A stretch of 64,000 nt of DNA from Silicimonas sp. (GCA_022826205.1 JAJDVJ010000099.1:1-64000), one strand, 5' to 3'; positions 9,518-19,290 are shown, counted from the first letter of the stretch. The notes: a model not told the origin generated them from the sequence alone. Made by a program: numbers and translations.

Positions 9518-9832
9518 CTAGAGTTCCTCCATCAGCTGGGTCTTCGCCACGCCGAGCAGTTCGTTCATCTTTGCACGGATGTCTTCATTGTTCGCAAGCT
9601 CCCCGAGATCGCCCGCGACCTTCCGAAGCACATCGTCATCTCCAGGCTCTTCGAAGTCTGCCTTCACGACTTCCGACGCATACGCATTCGCCTCTTCGTC
9701 CGACTTGCCGAGAAGATCGGCGGCCCAGAGTCCGAGAAGCTTGTTGCGACGTGCTTCCGCCTTGAACTGCATTTCGGCGTCACGTGCGAACTTGGCCTCA
9801 AAGGCGTCCTCGCGCTCATCAAACGTGCTCAT
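9518..9832 (-). CDS. DUF1476 protein, ATP synthase zeta-type inhibitor
   Basis: Protein of 104 aa, highly charged and predicted helical, beginning MSTFDEREDAFEAKFA. This N-terminus and the overall pattern (FKAEARRNKLLGLWAADLLG, then an acidic helical tail) match DUF1476, shown in Paracoccus and relatives to be the zeta subunit that inhibits F1-ATPase hydrolysis; the N-terminal helix is the inhibitory segment. It lies divergent to purC, a common arrangement in Rhodobacterales. The family call is firm; the inhibitory strength in this organism is not known and varies between species. Confidence 0.9.
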   Translation of the reverse strand: MSTFDEREDAFEAKFARDAEMQFKAEARRNKLLGLWAADLLGKSDEEANAYASEVVKADFEEPGDDDVLRKVAGDLGELANNEDIRAKMNELLGVAKTQLMEEL

Positions 9833-10007
9833 TTCCTACTCGCCCCTGGCTGAGAACTGGATGTTCATCCATATTGCTGGAAGTCTGCCCAACCACAAGG
9901 GGCACGAATGCACGATTCGTCCGCTTGCCGCAATGCGCGCTTTGCCCTAAACGTATTCGGATTCCGCCAATTGCAACATGGGGCGGAAAACGATTCCTGG
10001 AGTCAAA

Positions 10008-10769
10008 ATGTCACGTCGCAAGAAGATCTACGAAGGCAAGGCCAAAATCATGTACGAAGGTCCCGAACCCGGCACCCTCGTGCAGTATTTCAAGGACGAT
10101 GCGACGGCCTTCAATGCGAAGAAGAAGGAAGTGATCGACGGCAAAGGGGTGCTCAACAACCGGCTCTCAGAGTTCTTCATGAGCGGATTGAACCAGATCG
10201 GCGTACCAACACACTTCATTCGCCGCATCAACATGCGCGAGCAATTGATTCGCCTTGTCGAGATCATTCCCTTGGAAGTGATCGTTCGAATCCATGCGGC
10301 CGGAACCCTGTCCGAGCGACTTGGCATCGAAGAAGGAACGCTTCTGCCGCGGCCCATCGTGGAATTTTGCCTCAAGGATGACGCGCTTGGCGACCCTCTG
10401 GTGTCAGAAGAGCACATTGTCGCATTCGGCTGGGCGTCACAGCATGATCTGGACGACATGATCGCGCTGGCCCTGCGTGTCAACGACTTCCTTTCTGGCT
10501 GCATGCTGGCTGTTGGCATCCGCCTCATCGACTTCAAGATAGAGGTCGGGCGCGTTTGGGATGGAGATTTCCAGCGCTTGATCGTGGCCGACGAGATCAG
10601 CCCTGATTCCTGTCGCCTGTGGGACATCGAGTCCGGCCAAAAGCTCGACAAGGACGTCTTCCGCCACGACCTAGGAAACCTTGGAGATGCCTACACTGAG
10701 GTGGCGCGCCGCCTCGGCGTCCTTCCGTCCAATGTCACGCACACGCCCAAGCCCACGCTGGTCAACTGA
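10008..10769 (+). CDS. purC: Phosphoribosylaminoimidazole-succinocarboxamide synthase
   Basis: Protein of 253 aa that condenses CAIR with aspartate using ATP in purine synthesis. Motifs: [17 protein letters not shown] (P-loop-like ATP site), [42 protein letters not shown], and [32 protein letters not shown]. An in-frame ATG at 9978 is rejected; ATG 10008 gives the standard [13 protein letters not shown] start with a GGAG site at 9998. purS and purQ follow, but a 240-bp gap separates purC from purS, so a separate promoter for the downstream genes is possible. Confidence 0.95.
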   Translation: MSRRKKIYEGKAKIMYEGPEPGTLVQYFKDDATAFNAKKKEVIDGKGVLNNRLSEFFMSGLNQIGVPTHFIRRINMREQLIRLVEIIPLEVIVRIHAAGTLSERLGIEEGTLLPRPIVEFCLKDDALGDPLVSEEHIVAFGWASQHDLDDMIALALRVNDFLSGCMLAVGIRLIDFKIEVGRVWDGDFQRLIVADEISPDSCRLWDIESGQKLDKDVFRHDLGNLGDAYTEVARRLGVLPSNVTHTPKPTLVN

Positions 10770-11008
10770 CCGCCACGAACAGCTCCTGTGCGGACAATGC
10801 ACTCCCCATGCGGGCGCAGAAGTCGCGGCATGAGATGTCCAGAGCGTGATTCCGCATCCATCGGCCAGACCCGGTTCCCGGCGCCGTGATGCCACCGCAA
10901 TGATTCTCGCATGCAAGTGCCGCATCATGGGTCACGTCGCAACGGTTGGACAAATTCGGGGAAATCCGCGATATGACGGCGACACCAACAGGGTTCCTGG
11001 AGAGACGG

Positions 11009-11248
11009 ATGAAGGTGCGCGCAGTAATCAAGCTCAAGGATGGTGTTCTTGACCCTCAAGGTGAGGCCATTCGTCACGCCTTGGGCACGCTTGGCTTCGA
11101 CGGCATCGAAAACGTGCGGCAGGGCAAGATCATCGAGCTCGATCTTGCAGAATCTGATTCACAAAAGGCCGAGGCCGAGGTGCAGCAGATGTGCGAGGCA
11201 CTCCTCGCCAATACCGTCATCGAAAGCTACGAGGTGGAACTGCCCTGA
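11009..11248 (+). CDS. purS: FGAM synthase subunit PurS
   Basis: Protein of 79 aa, the small subunit of the three-part formylglycinamidine ribonucleotide synthase (PurS-PurQ-PurL). Begins MKVRAVIKLKDGVLDPQGEAI and contains GFDGIENVRQGKIIELDL, both diagnostic. GGAGAGA precedes the chosen ATG; an upstream in-frame ATG (10973) would add residues not found in the family. Its stop overlaps the start of the alcohol dehydrogenase gene (TGATG at 11246-11250), so that unrelated enzyme is translationally coupled to it. purL is not in the window. Confidence 0.93.
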   Translation: MKVRAVIKLKDGVLDPQGEAIRHALGTLGFDGIENVRQGKIIELDLAESDSQKAEAEVQQMCEALLANTVIESYEVELP

Positions 11249-12285
11249 TGCGAGCTGCCGTCCTGAGCGCATACAAGGAACCGCTCTCGATCGAGAATGT
11301 CCCGGATCCCGACTGCCCAGGAGACGGGGTCGTCCTGAAGGTGCTGGCATGCGGTGTGTGCCGCAGCGACTGGCATGGCTGGATAGGTGAGCATCCACGT
11401 GTAAAGCCCGGCCAGATCGGTGGCCACGAGTATTGCGGAGAAGTCGTGGCTGCCGGCCCTGCCGCACAATACGCAGTGGGTGACCACCTGATTGCGCCGT
11501 TCATCCTGGCTTGCGGCACTTGCCCCAATTGCCGTTCCGGCGACAGCAACACCTGCCTCGACCAGCGGCTGCCCGGGTTCACTGAACCCGGCGCCTTCGC
11601 GGAATATGTCGCCGTGCCCCGTGACCATAACCTGGCACGCCTGACAGTAGGCATGATGCCAACCCTCGCGGCCGCGCTCGGTTGCAGAGTCACCACGGCC
11701 TGGCATGCGCTGACCGACAGGGCGGCGCTGCAGCCCGGCGAGTGGCTGGCGATACACGGAACGGGAGGAGTCGGTCTTGCGGCAATGCTGCTTGGCATCG
11801 CGCTGGGTGCGCGGGTCATCGTCACCGACATCGTTGAAGAGAAACTGACCCATGCCAAGGCGCTCGGCGCTGAACACGCGATTGACGCCTCGGACGGCGC
11901 CAGCGCCGAGCGAATCCACGAAATGACAGAAGGCGGGGCACATGTTTCGGTGGAGGCTCTGGGATTTCCGGCGACCCAATCGGCGAGCATTGCGTGCCTC
12001 CGCCCGCTGGGCCGTCACGTTCAGGTTGGCATGCCGGTCGGCCATAATGCAGTGCAGGAGGTCGATCTCAACACGGTCTACATGCGAAATCTGGCGATGT
12101 TCGGCTCACGGGGCATGCCTGCCCATCGCTATCCTTCATTGCTCAGCCTGATCGAAGCCGGGCGCGCCGACCTTTCCCCGATCGTGGCGCGGGAGGTCAG
12201 GCTCTCGGACGCAAGCGCCGAACTCGCTGCATTCAACGGCGCCACTCAACCGGGAATTGCGGTCATTACCGACTTCGCGACATAG
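11248..12285 (+). CDS. Zinc-dependent medium-chain alcohol dehydrogenase (copy 1)
   Basis: Protein of 345 aa, MDR superfamily. Catalytic-zinc ligands are visible in CGVCRSDWHGW and GGHEYCGEV, the structural-zinc cysteines in CGTCPNCRSGDSNTC, and the NAD(P) Rossmann motif in HGTGGVGLAAM. It oxidises an alcohol or reduces an aldehyde; the substrate cannot be told. ATG 11248 overlaps the purS stop by 1 bp, and purQ follows after about 60 bp, so the gene sits inside the purine operon. It is clearly paralogous to the gene at 29010-30044 (long identical stretches such as GCRVTTAWHALTDRA). No purine role is known for this family, so co-transcription is probably incidental or regulatory. Confidence 0.92.
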   Translation: MRAAVLSAYKEPLSIENVPDPDCPGDGVVLKVLACGVCRSDWHGWIGEHPRVKPGQIGGHEYCGEVVAAGPAAQYAVGDHLIAPFILACGTCPNCRSGDSNTCLDQRLPGFTEPGAFAEYVAVPRDHNLARLTVGMMPTLAAALGCRVTTAWHALTDRAALQPGEWLAIHGTGGVGLAAMLLGIALGARVIVTDIVEEKLTHAKALGAEHAIDASDGASAERIHEMTEGGAHVSVEALGFPATQSASIACLRPLGRHVQVGMPVGHNAVQEVDLNTVYMRNLAMFGSRGMPAHRYPSLLSLIEAGRADLSPIVAREVRLSDASAELAAFNGATQPGIAVITDFAT

Positions 12286-12346
12286 GCGGGAAGAACATGA
12301 GCAAGGTGAGCAGCATCGACACGACACGCCCTGCAAGGCCTGCGCG

Positions 12347-13015
12347 ATGAAGGCGGCGGTACTGGTCTTCCCGGGATCGAACTGCGACCGCGGTCTTGCG
12401 ATGGCGTTCAAGAATGCCGGTTTCAAGGTCGAGATGGTCTGGCACAAGGATGCCGAACTGCCGGCAGGCGTGGACATCGTTGGCGTGCCAGGCGGGTTTT
12501 CCTTTGGTGACTATCTGCGCAGCGGCGCAATTGCCGCCAGGTCTCCCATCGTTGGAGCCCTGATGGCGCACGTCAAGAAGGGCGGCCATGCCATCGGCAT
12601 CTGCAACGGTTTCCAGGTATTGCTAGAAACCGGTCTGCTGCCGGGCGCACTCATGCGCAACGCAGGGATCAGGTTCATCTGCAAGTCTGTCGAACTTGAA
12701 GTGGCGACAACAGACAGCGACTTCACCAGATGCTACGCACACGGCTCGACGGCGACCTTCCCAATCGCTCATCGCGATGGGAACTACCAGGCGACCGAGG
12801 AAATACGCGCGGCACTTTCCTCAGAGGACCGGATCGCCTTCCGCTACAAGACGGACATAAACGGATCGGTCGACCGAATTGCCGGGATACTCTCCGAGAA
12901 TCGCCGCGTGCTTGGCCTGATGCCGCATCCCGAGCGCGCTGCGGACCCGGTTCTGGGCTTGACCGACGGCGCGGTCCTGTTCAACGCTTGCAGCGCCGCC
13001 GCCGCCAACGCTTGA
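12347..13015 (+). CDS. purQ: FGAM synthase glutaminase subunit PurQ
   Basis: Protein of 222 aa, class I glutamine amidotransferase that supplies ammonia to PurL. The start MKAAVLVFPGSNCDRGL, the catalytic cysteine in GICNGFQVLLE, and the His-Glu pair in LMPHPERAADP are all present. The frame opens upstream at 12257, but ATG 12347 matches the family N-terminus. It is separated from its partner purS by the inserted alcohol dehydrogenase, a departure from the usual contiguous purS-purQ order. Confidence 0.95.
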   Translation: MKAAVLVFPGSNCDRGLAMAFKNAGFKVEMVWHKDAELPAGVDIVGVPGGFSFGDYLRSGAIAARSPIVGALMAHVKKGGHAIGICNGFQVLLETGLLPGALMRNAGIRFICKSVELEVATTDSDFTRCYAHGSTATFPIAHRDGNYQATEEIRAALSSEDRIAFRYKTDINGSVDRIAGILSENRRVLGLMPHPERAADPVLGLTDGAVLFNACSAAAANA

Positions 13016-13046
13016 GGGAGTCACAGCCACGCTTTAGACTCATGAC

Positions 13047-14792
13047 ATGAGCGAAACATCCGTCAGACGCGACGACGCGCCTTGGCGCGCCCGAATTGCG
13101 GCAAGCCTTGTCATCGTCGTCGCAATCGCGACGGTCTGGTGGACCAACCAGCTCCTTACAGAGCGCTTTACCGAAACCACGAGATCGCGAGCAGAAGTTC
13201 GCCTCGCTCTCTATTCCGGCAATATACTCAGCGAACTTCAGCGCAACCAGGTCGTACCGCAGCTCCTGGCGCGCGACCCCGCGCTGATCAGAGCGCTGAT
13301 GGCCGGAGACTTTCTGCAAAGCTCGCAGCGGCTCATCGAGTATCGCGACGGAATCGCTGCGGCGGGACTCATGCTGCTGGACCGGGACGGACGTGCAGTC
13401 GCCGCCACCGACCGGGCTCTCATCGGCTCCACGCATCGCACGGCACCTTATTTCGTTGAGGCGTCCCGCTCGAACGACACGGTTTTTTCGACCAGTCTCC
13501 TTGAATCGGGCGCACGCATCTTCACGTATTCGCGCAAGATCGAGACGCAGGGCGAAATGCTCGGCGTCATCATGGTCGAGGTCGACCTCAAGAAGTTTGA
13601 GAGCAGTTGGGCCGGCTTCACAGATGCCGTCATCGTGTCGGACAGCGAAGCAACCATCATTCTCGCAACGGAACCACGCTGGCGCGGACTGAGCGAAGAA
13701 GAGGCTCTGGCGGCAAGGCCCGTGCGTTCAGCAATGGAGCTCGCGGTTCGCGCCACGGCAAGTTGGGCCACGCTTCCGGTAGATGCCTACCTCCAAGGCG
13801 AAGCCATCATGCGGCAGGAAGCCCGGATCGGATTCCAGGGTTGGCGCATTACGTCTTTCACGACCTATGCGAGCGTCCGCGAGCGCGTGAACGCGGTTCT
13901 CGCGCTGGAAATCATGGGATTCGCGATTCTCGTGGCGCTCGTGTCCTATTTGGTCAGCCGCCGGGCCACGTCACGGCTGCGATTCTTCCAGCGCGAATCG
14001 GCCGAGCTCCGCCAGCTGAACGTGGCTCTGCAACGGGAAGTCTCCGAGCGAAAAAGGGCGGAAAGGCATCTGAAGGTGGCCGAGCAGACGCTGCAGCAGT
14101 CCTCGAAGCTCGCCGCCCTCGGCGAAATGTCGGCGGCGGTCAGCCACGAGCTGAACCAGCCGCTCGCCGCCATGAAGACGTATCTTGCCGGTGCCAGGTT
14201 GCTGCTTGGCCGGCGCCGTGCTGACGAGGCCCTGTCTTCCTTTGAGCGAATCGACGACTTGATCGAGCACATGAGCCAAATAACGCGTCAACTCAAGTCG
14301 CACGCGCACAAGGGCGGCGGTGCCGCGAAGCCCGTCGACGTGCGGGCAAGCATTTCCTCCGTCCTGTCAATGATGGAGTCGCATCTCCGTCAGGACGACG
14401 TAAGTGTCATTACCTCGCTTCCACAGGATCCCGTGATCGTCCGCGTTGACAACGTTCGGCTGGAGCAAGTCCTCGTCAACCTCATCCGCAATGCACTGGA
14501 CGCCACACGTGCAGCGTCGGAACCCAGAATCGAGATTCTGGTCACCGTTGGCGAAGGGGCACTGATCACGGTGCGGGACAACGGCGCAGGCATCGAAGAT
14601 CTCGAAAAGCTCTTTGAGCCGTTCTATACTACGAAGATGCCAGGAGACGGGGTAGGATTGGGCCTCGCCATCTCGTCCGGAATCGTGAACGAGCTTGGCG
14701 GCAGGCTGACCGCGCGAAACGGTCGGGACGGGGGAGCCGTGTTCGAAGTCACGTTGCCGATTTCCACTGAGGCCACGGCCGCGGCCGAGTGA
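13047..14792 (+). CDS. dctB: DctB-like sensor histidine kinase
   Basis: Protein of 581 aa, membrane sensor kinase of the C4-dicarboxylate type. An N-terminal membrane segment (about 17-35) and a second near 293-312 flank a periplasmic sensor domain. A coiled coil (QLNVALQREVSERKRAE) leads to the HisKA domain with the phosphorylated His at about 367 in SHELNQPLAAMK. The ATPase domain shows NLIRNALDA (N box), DNGAGI (G1) and GVGLGLAISSGIV (G2). The periplasmic part presumably binds a dicarboxylate, inferred from the DctB-like architecture. The partner regulator starts 17 bp downstream. A TRAP transporter lies 3.4 kb away and is a possible target, not a proven one. Confidence 0.88.
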   Translation: MSETSVRRDDAPWRARIAASLVIVVAIATVWWTNQLLTERFTETTRSRAEVRLALYSGNILSELQRNQVVPQLLARDPALIRALMAGDFLQSSQRLIEYRDGIAAAGLMLLDRDGRAVAATDRALIGSTHRTAPYFVEASRSNDTVFSTSLLESGARIFTYSRKIETQGEMLGVIMVEVDLKKFESSWAGFTDAVIVSDSEATIILATEPRWRGLSEEEALAARPVRSAMELAVRATASWATLPVDAYLQGEAIMRQEARIGFQGWRITSFTTYASVRERVNAVLALEIMGFAILVALVSYLVSRRATSRLRFFQRESAELRQLNVALQREVSERKRAERHLKVAEQTLQQSSKLAALGEMSAAVSHELNQPLAAMKTYLAGARLLLGRRRADEALSSFERIDDLIEHMSQITRQLKSHAHKGGGAAKPVDVRASISSVLSMMESHLRQDDVSVITSLPQDPVIVRVDNVRLEQVLVNLIRNALDATRAASEPRIEILVTVGEGALITVRDNGAGIEDLEKLFEPFYTTKMPGDGVGLGLAISSGIVNELGGRLTARNGRDGGAVFEVTLPISTEATAAAE

Positions 14793-14809
14793 CCGACGGA
14801 GCTGAACTC

Positions 14810-16144
14810 ATGACACAGGCAATGAAGGTCGCCATCGTAGATGATCAAAAGGACATGCGCCAGTCCATCAGCCAGTGGCTCGCGCTTTCAGGCTTTGACA
14901 CGGAGACCTTTGGCAGCGCCGAAGACGCCTTGAAGGCACTGACGCCGGACTATCCAGGCGTGGTGGTCAGCGACATCAAGATGTCCGGAATGGATGGAAT
15001 AGACCTGCTGAAACGGTTGATGAGCGTAGACAGCACCTTGCCCGTCATCATGATTACGGGCCACGGAGACGTCTCAATGGCCGTCGAGGCGATGCAGATT
15101 GGCGCGTTCGACTTTCTGGAAAAGCCCTTCAACCCGGACAGGATGACCGAACTCACCAAAAGGGCGGCCAATGCGCGACGCCTCGCTCTCGACAGCAGGG
15201 CGCTGCGGCGCGAATTGTCGGACGGAGCGAGTTTCACCAAGAGACTGGTTGGCGAGTCTCCGGTGATGGAGCGGCTCCGAGAAGACATCCTGGATCTTGC
15301 CCAGGCAGACGGCCACGTGCTGATCGACGGCGAGACGGGCACAGGCAAGACGTTGGTTGCCCACGCCCTTCATGCAGCGGGTGCCCGGGCTGGCCGGAAA
15401 TTCGCGCTTTTTTCCTGCGCGGCAGAAAGTGAGGAATCGCTCCCGGCCCGTCTCTTCGGGCCGTTAAGCGACAACAGCCAGTTGCCGCTGATCGAGGAGA
15501 CGCGAGGCGGCACGCTGGTTCTTGAGGACATCGAAACTCTGCCGCACTCGGCGCAGGCTAGACTTCTTTCACGGTTGAACGAGGAGAGCACACCCGCAAG
15601 AACCAGGATCGTGGCGATCTGCAACCTCCAGGAACCCGGAAAGACCTGCAAGGATGTACTTCGACCCGACCTGTTTTACCGTTTGACAGCGATGACGATC
15701 ACTCTTCCGCCGCTGCGCCAAAGGGGTGAAGACATCCTGATGCTGTTCCAGCAGTTTCTGGAACGGTTTGCCGAGGAATACGGTTGCGACGCGCCCGAGG
15801 TCAGCACTCAGGAAGCGGCCCAGCTGCTGCAGGCACCTTGGCCTGGCAATGTCCGCCAGCTCATGAATGTCGCCGAACGCGCGGTTCTGCAGTCGCGTCG
15901 CGGGTCAGGAACGATCACTTCGCTGCTCATGCTTGACAGCGAACATGACGGCGGCATCAGCGTCACAACCGAAGGCAAGCCCCTGAAGGAACACGTCGAG
16001 GCTTTCGAGCGCATGCTGATTGACAACACGATGCGCCGTCACCGTGGCTCGATCGCAAATGTCATGGAGGAACTGTGCCTGCCTCGCCGAACCCTGAACG
16101 AGAAAATGGCAAAATACGGGTTGCAGCGCTCGGACTATCTCTGA
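14810..16144 (+). CDS. dctD: DctD-like response regulator lacking the GAFTGA loop
   Basis: Protein of 444 aa. Receiver domain at 1-120 (VAIVDDQKDMRQS, phospho-acceptor Asp in VVVSDIKMSGMDG, then VIMITGHGDVSMAVEAM); AAA+ domain with Walker A GETGTGKTLVAHAL; C-terminal Fis-type helix-turn-helix (GSIANVMEELCLPRRTLNEKM). Where sigma-54 activators carry GAFTGA, this protein reads LFGPLSDNSQLPLIEETRGG, so the sigma-54 contact loop is missing. R. capsulatus NtrC also lacks this loop and works with sigma-70, so this regulator may do likewise. ATG 14810 is preferred over 14789, which would overlap the dctB stop. Confidence 0.87.
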   Translation: MTQAMKVAIVDDQKDMRQSISQWLALSGFDTETFGSAEDALKALTPDYPGVVVSDIKMSGMDGIDLLKRLMSVDSTLPVIMITGHGDVSMAVEAMQIGAFDFLEKPFNPDRMTELTKRAANARRLALDSRALRRELSDGASFTKRLVGESPVMERLREDILDLAQADGHVLIDGETGTGKTLVAHALHAAGARAGRKFALFSCAAESEESLPARLFGPLSDNSQLPLIEETRGGTLVLEDIETLPHSAQARLLSRLNEESTPARTRIVAICNLQEPGKTCKDVLRPDLFYRLTAMTITLPPLRQRGEDILMLFQQFLERFAEEYGCDAPEVSTQEAAQLLQAPWPGNVRQLMNVAERAVLQSRRGSGTITSLLMLDSEHDGGISVTTEGKPLKEHVEAFERMLIDNTMRRHRGSIANVMEELCLPRRTLNEKMAKYGLQRSDYL

Positions 16145-16710
16145 CCGTCCATCCTGCCACACGCCTCCGCAAGACGGAGAGGCTGCCAAACGCCTGCAAG
16201 ATGCGGGACACTTGAACACACGCCAAATTGCAAGGAAGCAGGGCAGTCACGATCCTTCACCGTTCAACGGCCTTTGCCGCTTGTAGGCTGAATTTTGCCG
16301 TCTTGACCAATTCAACAAATTTCGTCGTTGAATTTCTTGTATGACCCCCCTTATGTAATGAGGGCCGGCCCATGGAGTGCCAGATACGCACGGCCGAGCC
16401 AAAAAGTTTCGCCGTTCCAGACACGTTGCCCCAATTGCGGCACGCTGGTTTGGTGCCGTGGCCGAAATGGTCACGAATTTGGAAATGCCCGAGATCGGCA
16501 ATCACACGCCGCCGGGACTGGAATGGGCGCCTCGAAGAGGCGCTGGAGATGAACCGCGATGATGCGCGCATTGGACGGATGCGGCACGGTGCCGATTGTG
16601 ACTGACCATCGGTCTGCCACCCTGATGCAGGCAGTCGCCTCAATTGAAAGTCGCAGAATGTTCAGCCTGGCCTTGGCGGGCCGGACTTCGATGCTGCGCA
16701 GAAAGTCAAC
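16145..16710. other. Long rne leader / spacer with inverted repeats
   Basis: No gene is visible in these 566 bp. Just after dctD, GCCTCCG...CGGAGAGGC (16163-16183) could form an imperfect terminator stem. At 16309-16334, AATTCAAC and GTTGAATT form a perfect 8-bp inverted repeat around a 10-nt loop, AT-rich against the background. A long untranslated leader is usual for RNase E genes, which autoregulate through it in enterobacteria; whether that applies here is unknown. Confidence 0.45.
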
Positions 16711-19290
16711 ATGTCAAAGAAAATGCTCATCGATGCCACCCACGCCGAGGAGACGCGTGTCGTGGTGGCCGATGGAAACCAGGTCGAGGAATTCGACTTT
16801 GAATCCGAAAACAGACGTCAACTCTCCGGAAACATTTACCTCGCGAAGGTAACACGGGTCGAACCCTCGCTTCAGGCTGCCTTTGTGGAATATGGCGGCA
16901 ACCGGCACGGGTTCCTGGCGTTTTCCGAAATTCACCCGGACTACTACAAGATTCCGGTCGCCGACCGAGAGGCGCTGATCGCCGAGGAGATGGCGATGGC
17001 GGAGGCCGAGGCAAAGGCCGAGGAAGAAGAGGTTAAGCCCAAGCGCCGTCGCAGGAGCGCCACCAAGGCGAAGGCTGAATCGACCGTGACGGCGGACGAA
17101 ACGGTTGCTCAGGAAGAAAGTGCCGACGAGGTGGCCGCGACAGATGTTGCCTCCGACAACCTGGACGACTCCGCTCGCCAAGATACCGCCGAGGAAATGG
17201 CCGACAGTTCGGCAATTGCCGAGGAGCCAGCCGAAGACACGTCAGCCGACATCCCATCCATGAACGTCATCGATCTCGACGACGAGGAAAGCGGTCAACC
17301 CGATGTTGAAGACGCTCAGTCTACGGACGCATCGGAAAGGGACGAGACAATCGAGTCCATTGCCTATGACGACACCGCGGAGGAAATCCAGCGTCCGCGC
17401 CGACAACGGCAACGACAACGCAACTACAAGATCCAGGAAGTGATCGAGGTTCGCCAAATCCTTCTTGTCCAGGTCGTTAAGGAAGAGAGGGGCAACAAGG
17501 GCGCCGCACTGACAACCTATCTCAGCCTTGCTGGACGATACTGTGTCCTGATGCCGAACACGGCGCGTGGCGGCGGGATCAGTCGAAAAATCACGAGTGC
17601 ATCGGATCGCAAGAAACTCAAGGCGATCGCCGATGGCATCGAGATTCCCAAGGGTGCAGGTCTGATCATCCGGACCGCCGGGGCGCAACGCACGAAATCA
17701 GAGATCAAGCGAGACTACGAGTATCTGCAGAGGCTTTGGGAACAGATCCGCGAACTGACGCTGAAGTCCATCGCGCCTGCTCAGATCTACGAGGAAGGGA
17801 ACCTCATCAAGCGATCGATCCGCGATCTCTACAGCCGCGAGATCGACGAAGTGCTGGTCGAAGGCGAGGACGGATTCCGCACGGCCAAGGACTTCATGAA
17901 GATGATCATGCCGAGCCATGCCAAGAACGTTAAGCTGTACAACGACCCGATGCCGCTGTTTGCACGGCACCAGGTCGAAAGCTACCTCGGCGGTATGTTC
18001 AACCCGGTCGTGCAACTCAAGTCCGGTGGCTACATCGTCATTGGTCAAACCGAAGCGCTTGTTGCAGTCGACGTGAACTCCGGCCGGGCGACAAAGGAAG
18101 GATCAATCGAGAGCACTGCGCTCAAGACCAATCTTGAGGCTGCTGAGGAAGTCGCGCGCCAGCTTCGGCTTCGCGACCTTGCCGGCCTCATCGTGATCGA
18201 CTTCATCGACATGGATGAGCGCAAGAACAATGCAGCGGTCGAGAAGCGGTTCAAGGAAAAGCTGAAAACGGATCGGGCACGCATACAGGTTGGCCGCATT
18301 TCGGGATTTGGCCTGCTCGAAATGTCGCGTCAGCGGCTGCGGCCAGGCGTGCTTGAAGCCTCAACGCAGCCATGCCCGTCCTGCCATGGCACCGGCCTCT
18401 TGCGCTCGATCGACAGCCTTGGCCTGACAATCCTGCGTCAGCTGGAAGAGGAAGGCGTGCGAAAGAGGTCAAGGGAGGTTCTGCTCAGGGTTCCGGTGCC
18501 GGTCATCAACTTCTTGATGAACACGAAGCGCGAACATATCGCCCAGATCGAATTGCGCTATGGCTTGGCTGTAAGGCTTGAAGCGGATCCCCACCTTGTT
18601 CCGCCGGAATTCTCGATCGAAAAGTTCAGGACCACCGCGCGCAGGATAGAATCGAGTGCGCCGGTAGTTTCCGCCGATGCCTCGCTCATGGCCAGTGCAG
18701 ATGACGAAGAAACGCCTGAAGAGGGTGTCGACGCGACGCTTGCCGAAGAGGATGGCCGTCCGAAGAAAAGGCGCCGCCGCCGCCGCCGTCGCCGCGGAAA
18801 GGGTGCTGACGGGCAAGGCGATGAGAACGCCGAGATCGCAACCGGAACCGAGGCGGAGGAGGACGTCAAGTCGGAAGCACCTGAGATGGACCCGGAAGCG
18901 AAGACGGAAGATTCCAGCGTTGACGGGAAGCCTAAACGCCAGCGGCGTCAGCGCAAGAAAGCTGACGTAACCGCCGAGGATGTCGGTGACGCGGCAGTAG
19001 CGACAACAGAAGGCGCAGGCGACCAAGGGGCATCGACCGAATCCAAGCCCAGACGGCGGCGCAGCCGCAAGAAAGAGGAAGCTTCGGCCGACATGGAGCC
19101 CCAAGCCCAACCGGAAGTTCAGGACGCTTCGACCAAGGTGCCGGAGGCGTTGCCCGAAAGCAAACCTGCCTTCAATCCGACCAGCGAACCGGAAACGGGC
19201 CCTGCCCTGGAACCGGTGATGGCGTCGGCGGACGACGGCGATGCCGACAAGAAGCCGCGACGCATCGGCTGGTGGTCAAGGGAACGCTGA
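16711..19290 (+). CDS. rne: Ribonuclease E
   Basis: Protein of 859 aa, the endoribonuclease core of the RNA degradosome. Starts MSKKMLIDATHAEETRVVV. The S1 domain (about 36-270) is split by a long acidic and Ala/Glu-rich insert (about 90-230), as in alphaproteobacterial RNase E. The 5'-sensor region (GGGISRKI), the catalytic DNase I-like part (AVDVNSGRAT and IVIDFIDM with the Mg-binding aspartates) and the zinc link CPSCHGTG follow. After about residue 640 the tail is unstructured, with Arg-rich stretches (KKRRRRRRRRRGKG, KPKRQRRQRKK, KPRRRRSRKKE) for RNA binding and acidic spacers. It ends RIGWWSRER, a conserved terminal motif in this group. Confidence 0.95.
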   Translation: MSKKMLIDATHAEETRVVVADGNQVEEFDFESENRRQLSGNIYLAKVTRVEPSLQAAFVEYGGNRHGFLAFSEIHPDYYKIPVADREALIAEEMAMAEAEAKAEEEEVKPKRRRRSATKAKAESTVTADETVAQEESADEVAATDVASDNLDDSARQDTAEEMADSSAIAEEPAEDTSADIPSMNVIDLDDEESGQPDVEDAQSTDASERDETIESIAYDDTAEEIQRPRRQRQRQRNYKIQEVIEVRQILLVQVVKEERGNKGAALTTYLSLAGRYCVLMPNTARGGGISRKITSASDRKKLKAIADGIEIPKGAGLIIRTAGAQRTKSEIKRDYEYLQRLWEQIRELTLKSIAPAQIYEEGNLIKRSIRDLYSREIDEVLVEGEDGFRTAKDFMKMIMPSHAKNVKLYNDPMPLFARHQVESYLGGMFNPVVQLKSGGYIVIGQTEALVAVDVNSGRATKEGSIESTALKTNLEAAEEVARQLRLRDLAGLIVIDFIDMDERKNNAAVEKRFKEKLKTDRARIQVGRISGFGLLEMSRQRLRPGVLEASTQPCPSCHGTGLLRSIDSLGLTILRQLEEEGVRKRSREVLLRVPVPVINFLMNTKREHIAQIELRYGLAVRLEADPHLVPPEFSIEKFRTTARRIESSAPVVSADASLMASADDEETPEEGVDATLAEEDGRPKKRRRRRRRRRGKGADGQGDENAEIATGTEAEEDVKSEAPEMDPEAKTEDSSVDGKPKRQRRQRKKADVTAEDVGDAAVATTEGAGDQGASTESKPRRRRSRKKEEASADMEPQAQPEVQDASTKVPEALPESKPAFNPTSEPETGPALEPVMASADDGDADKKPRRIGWWSRER

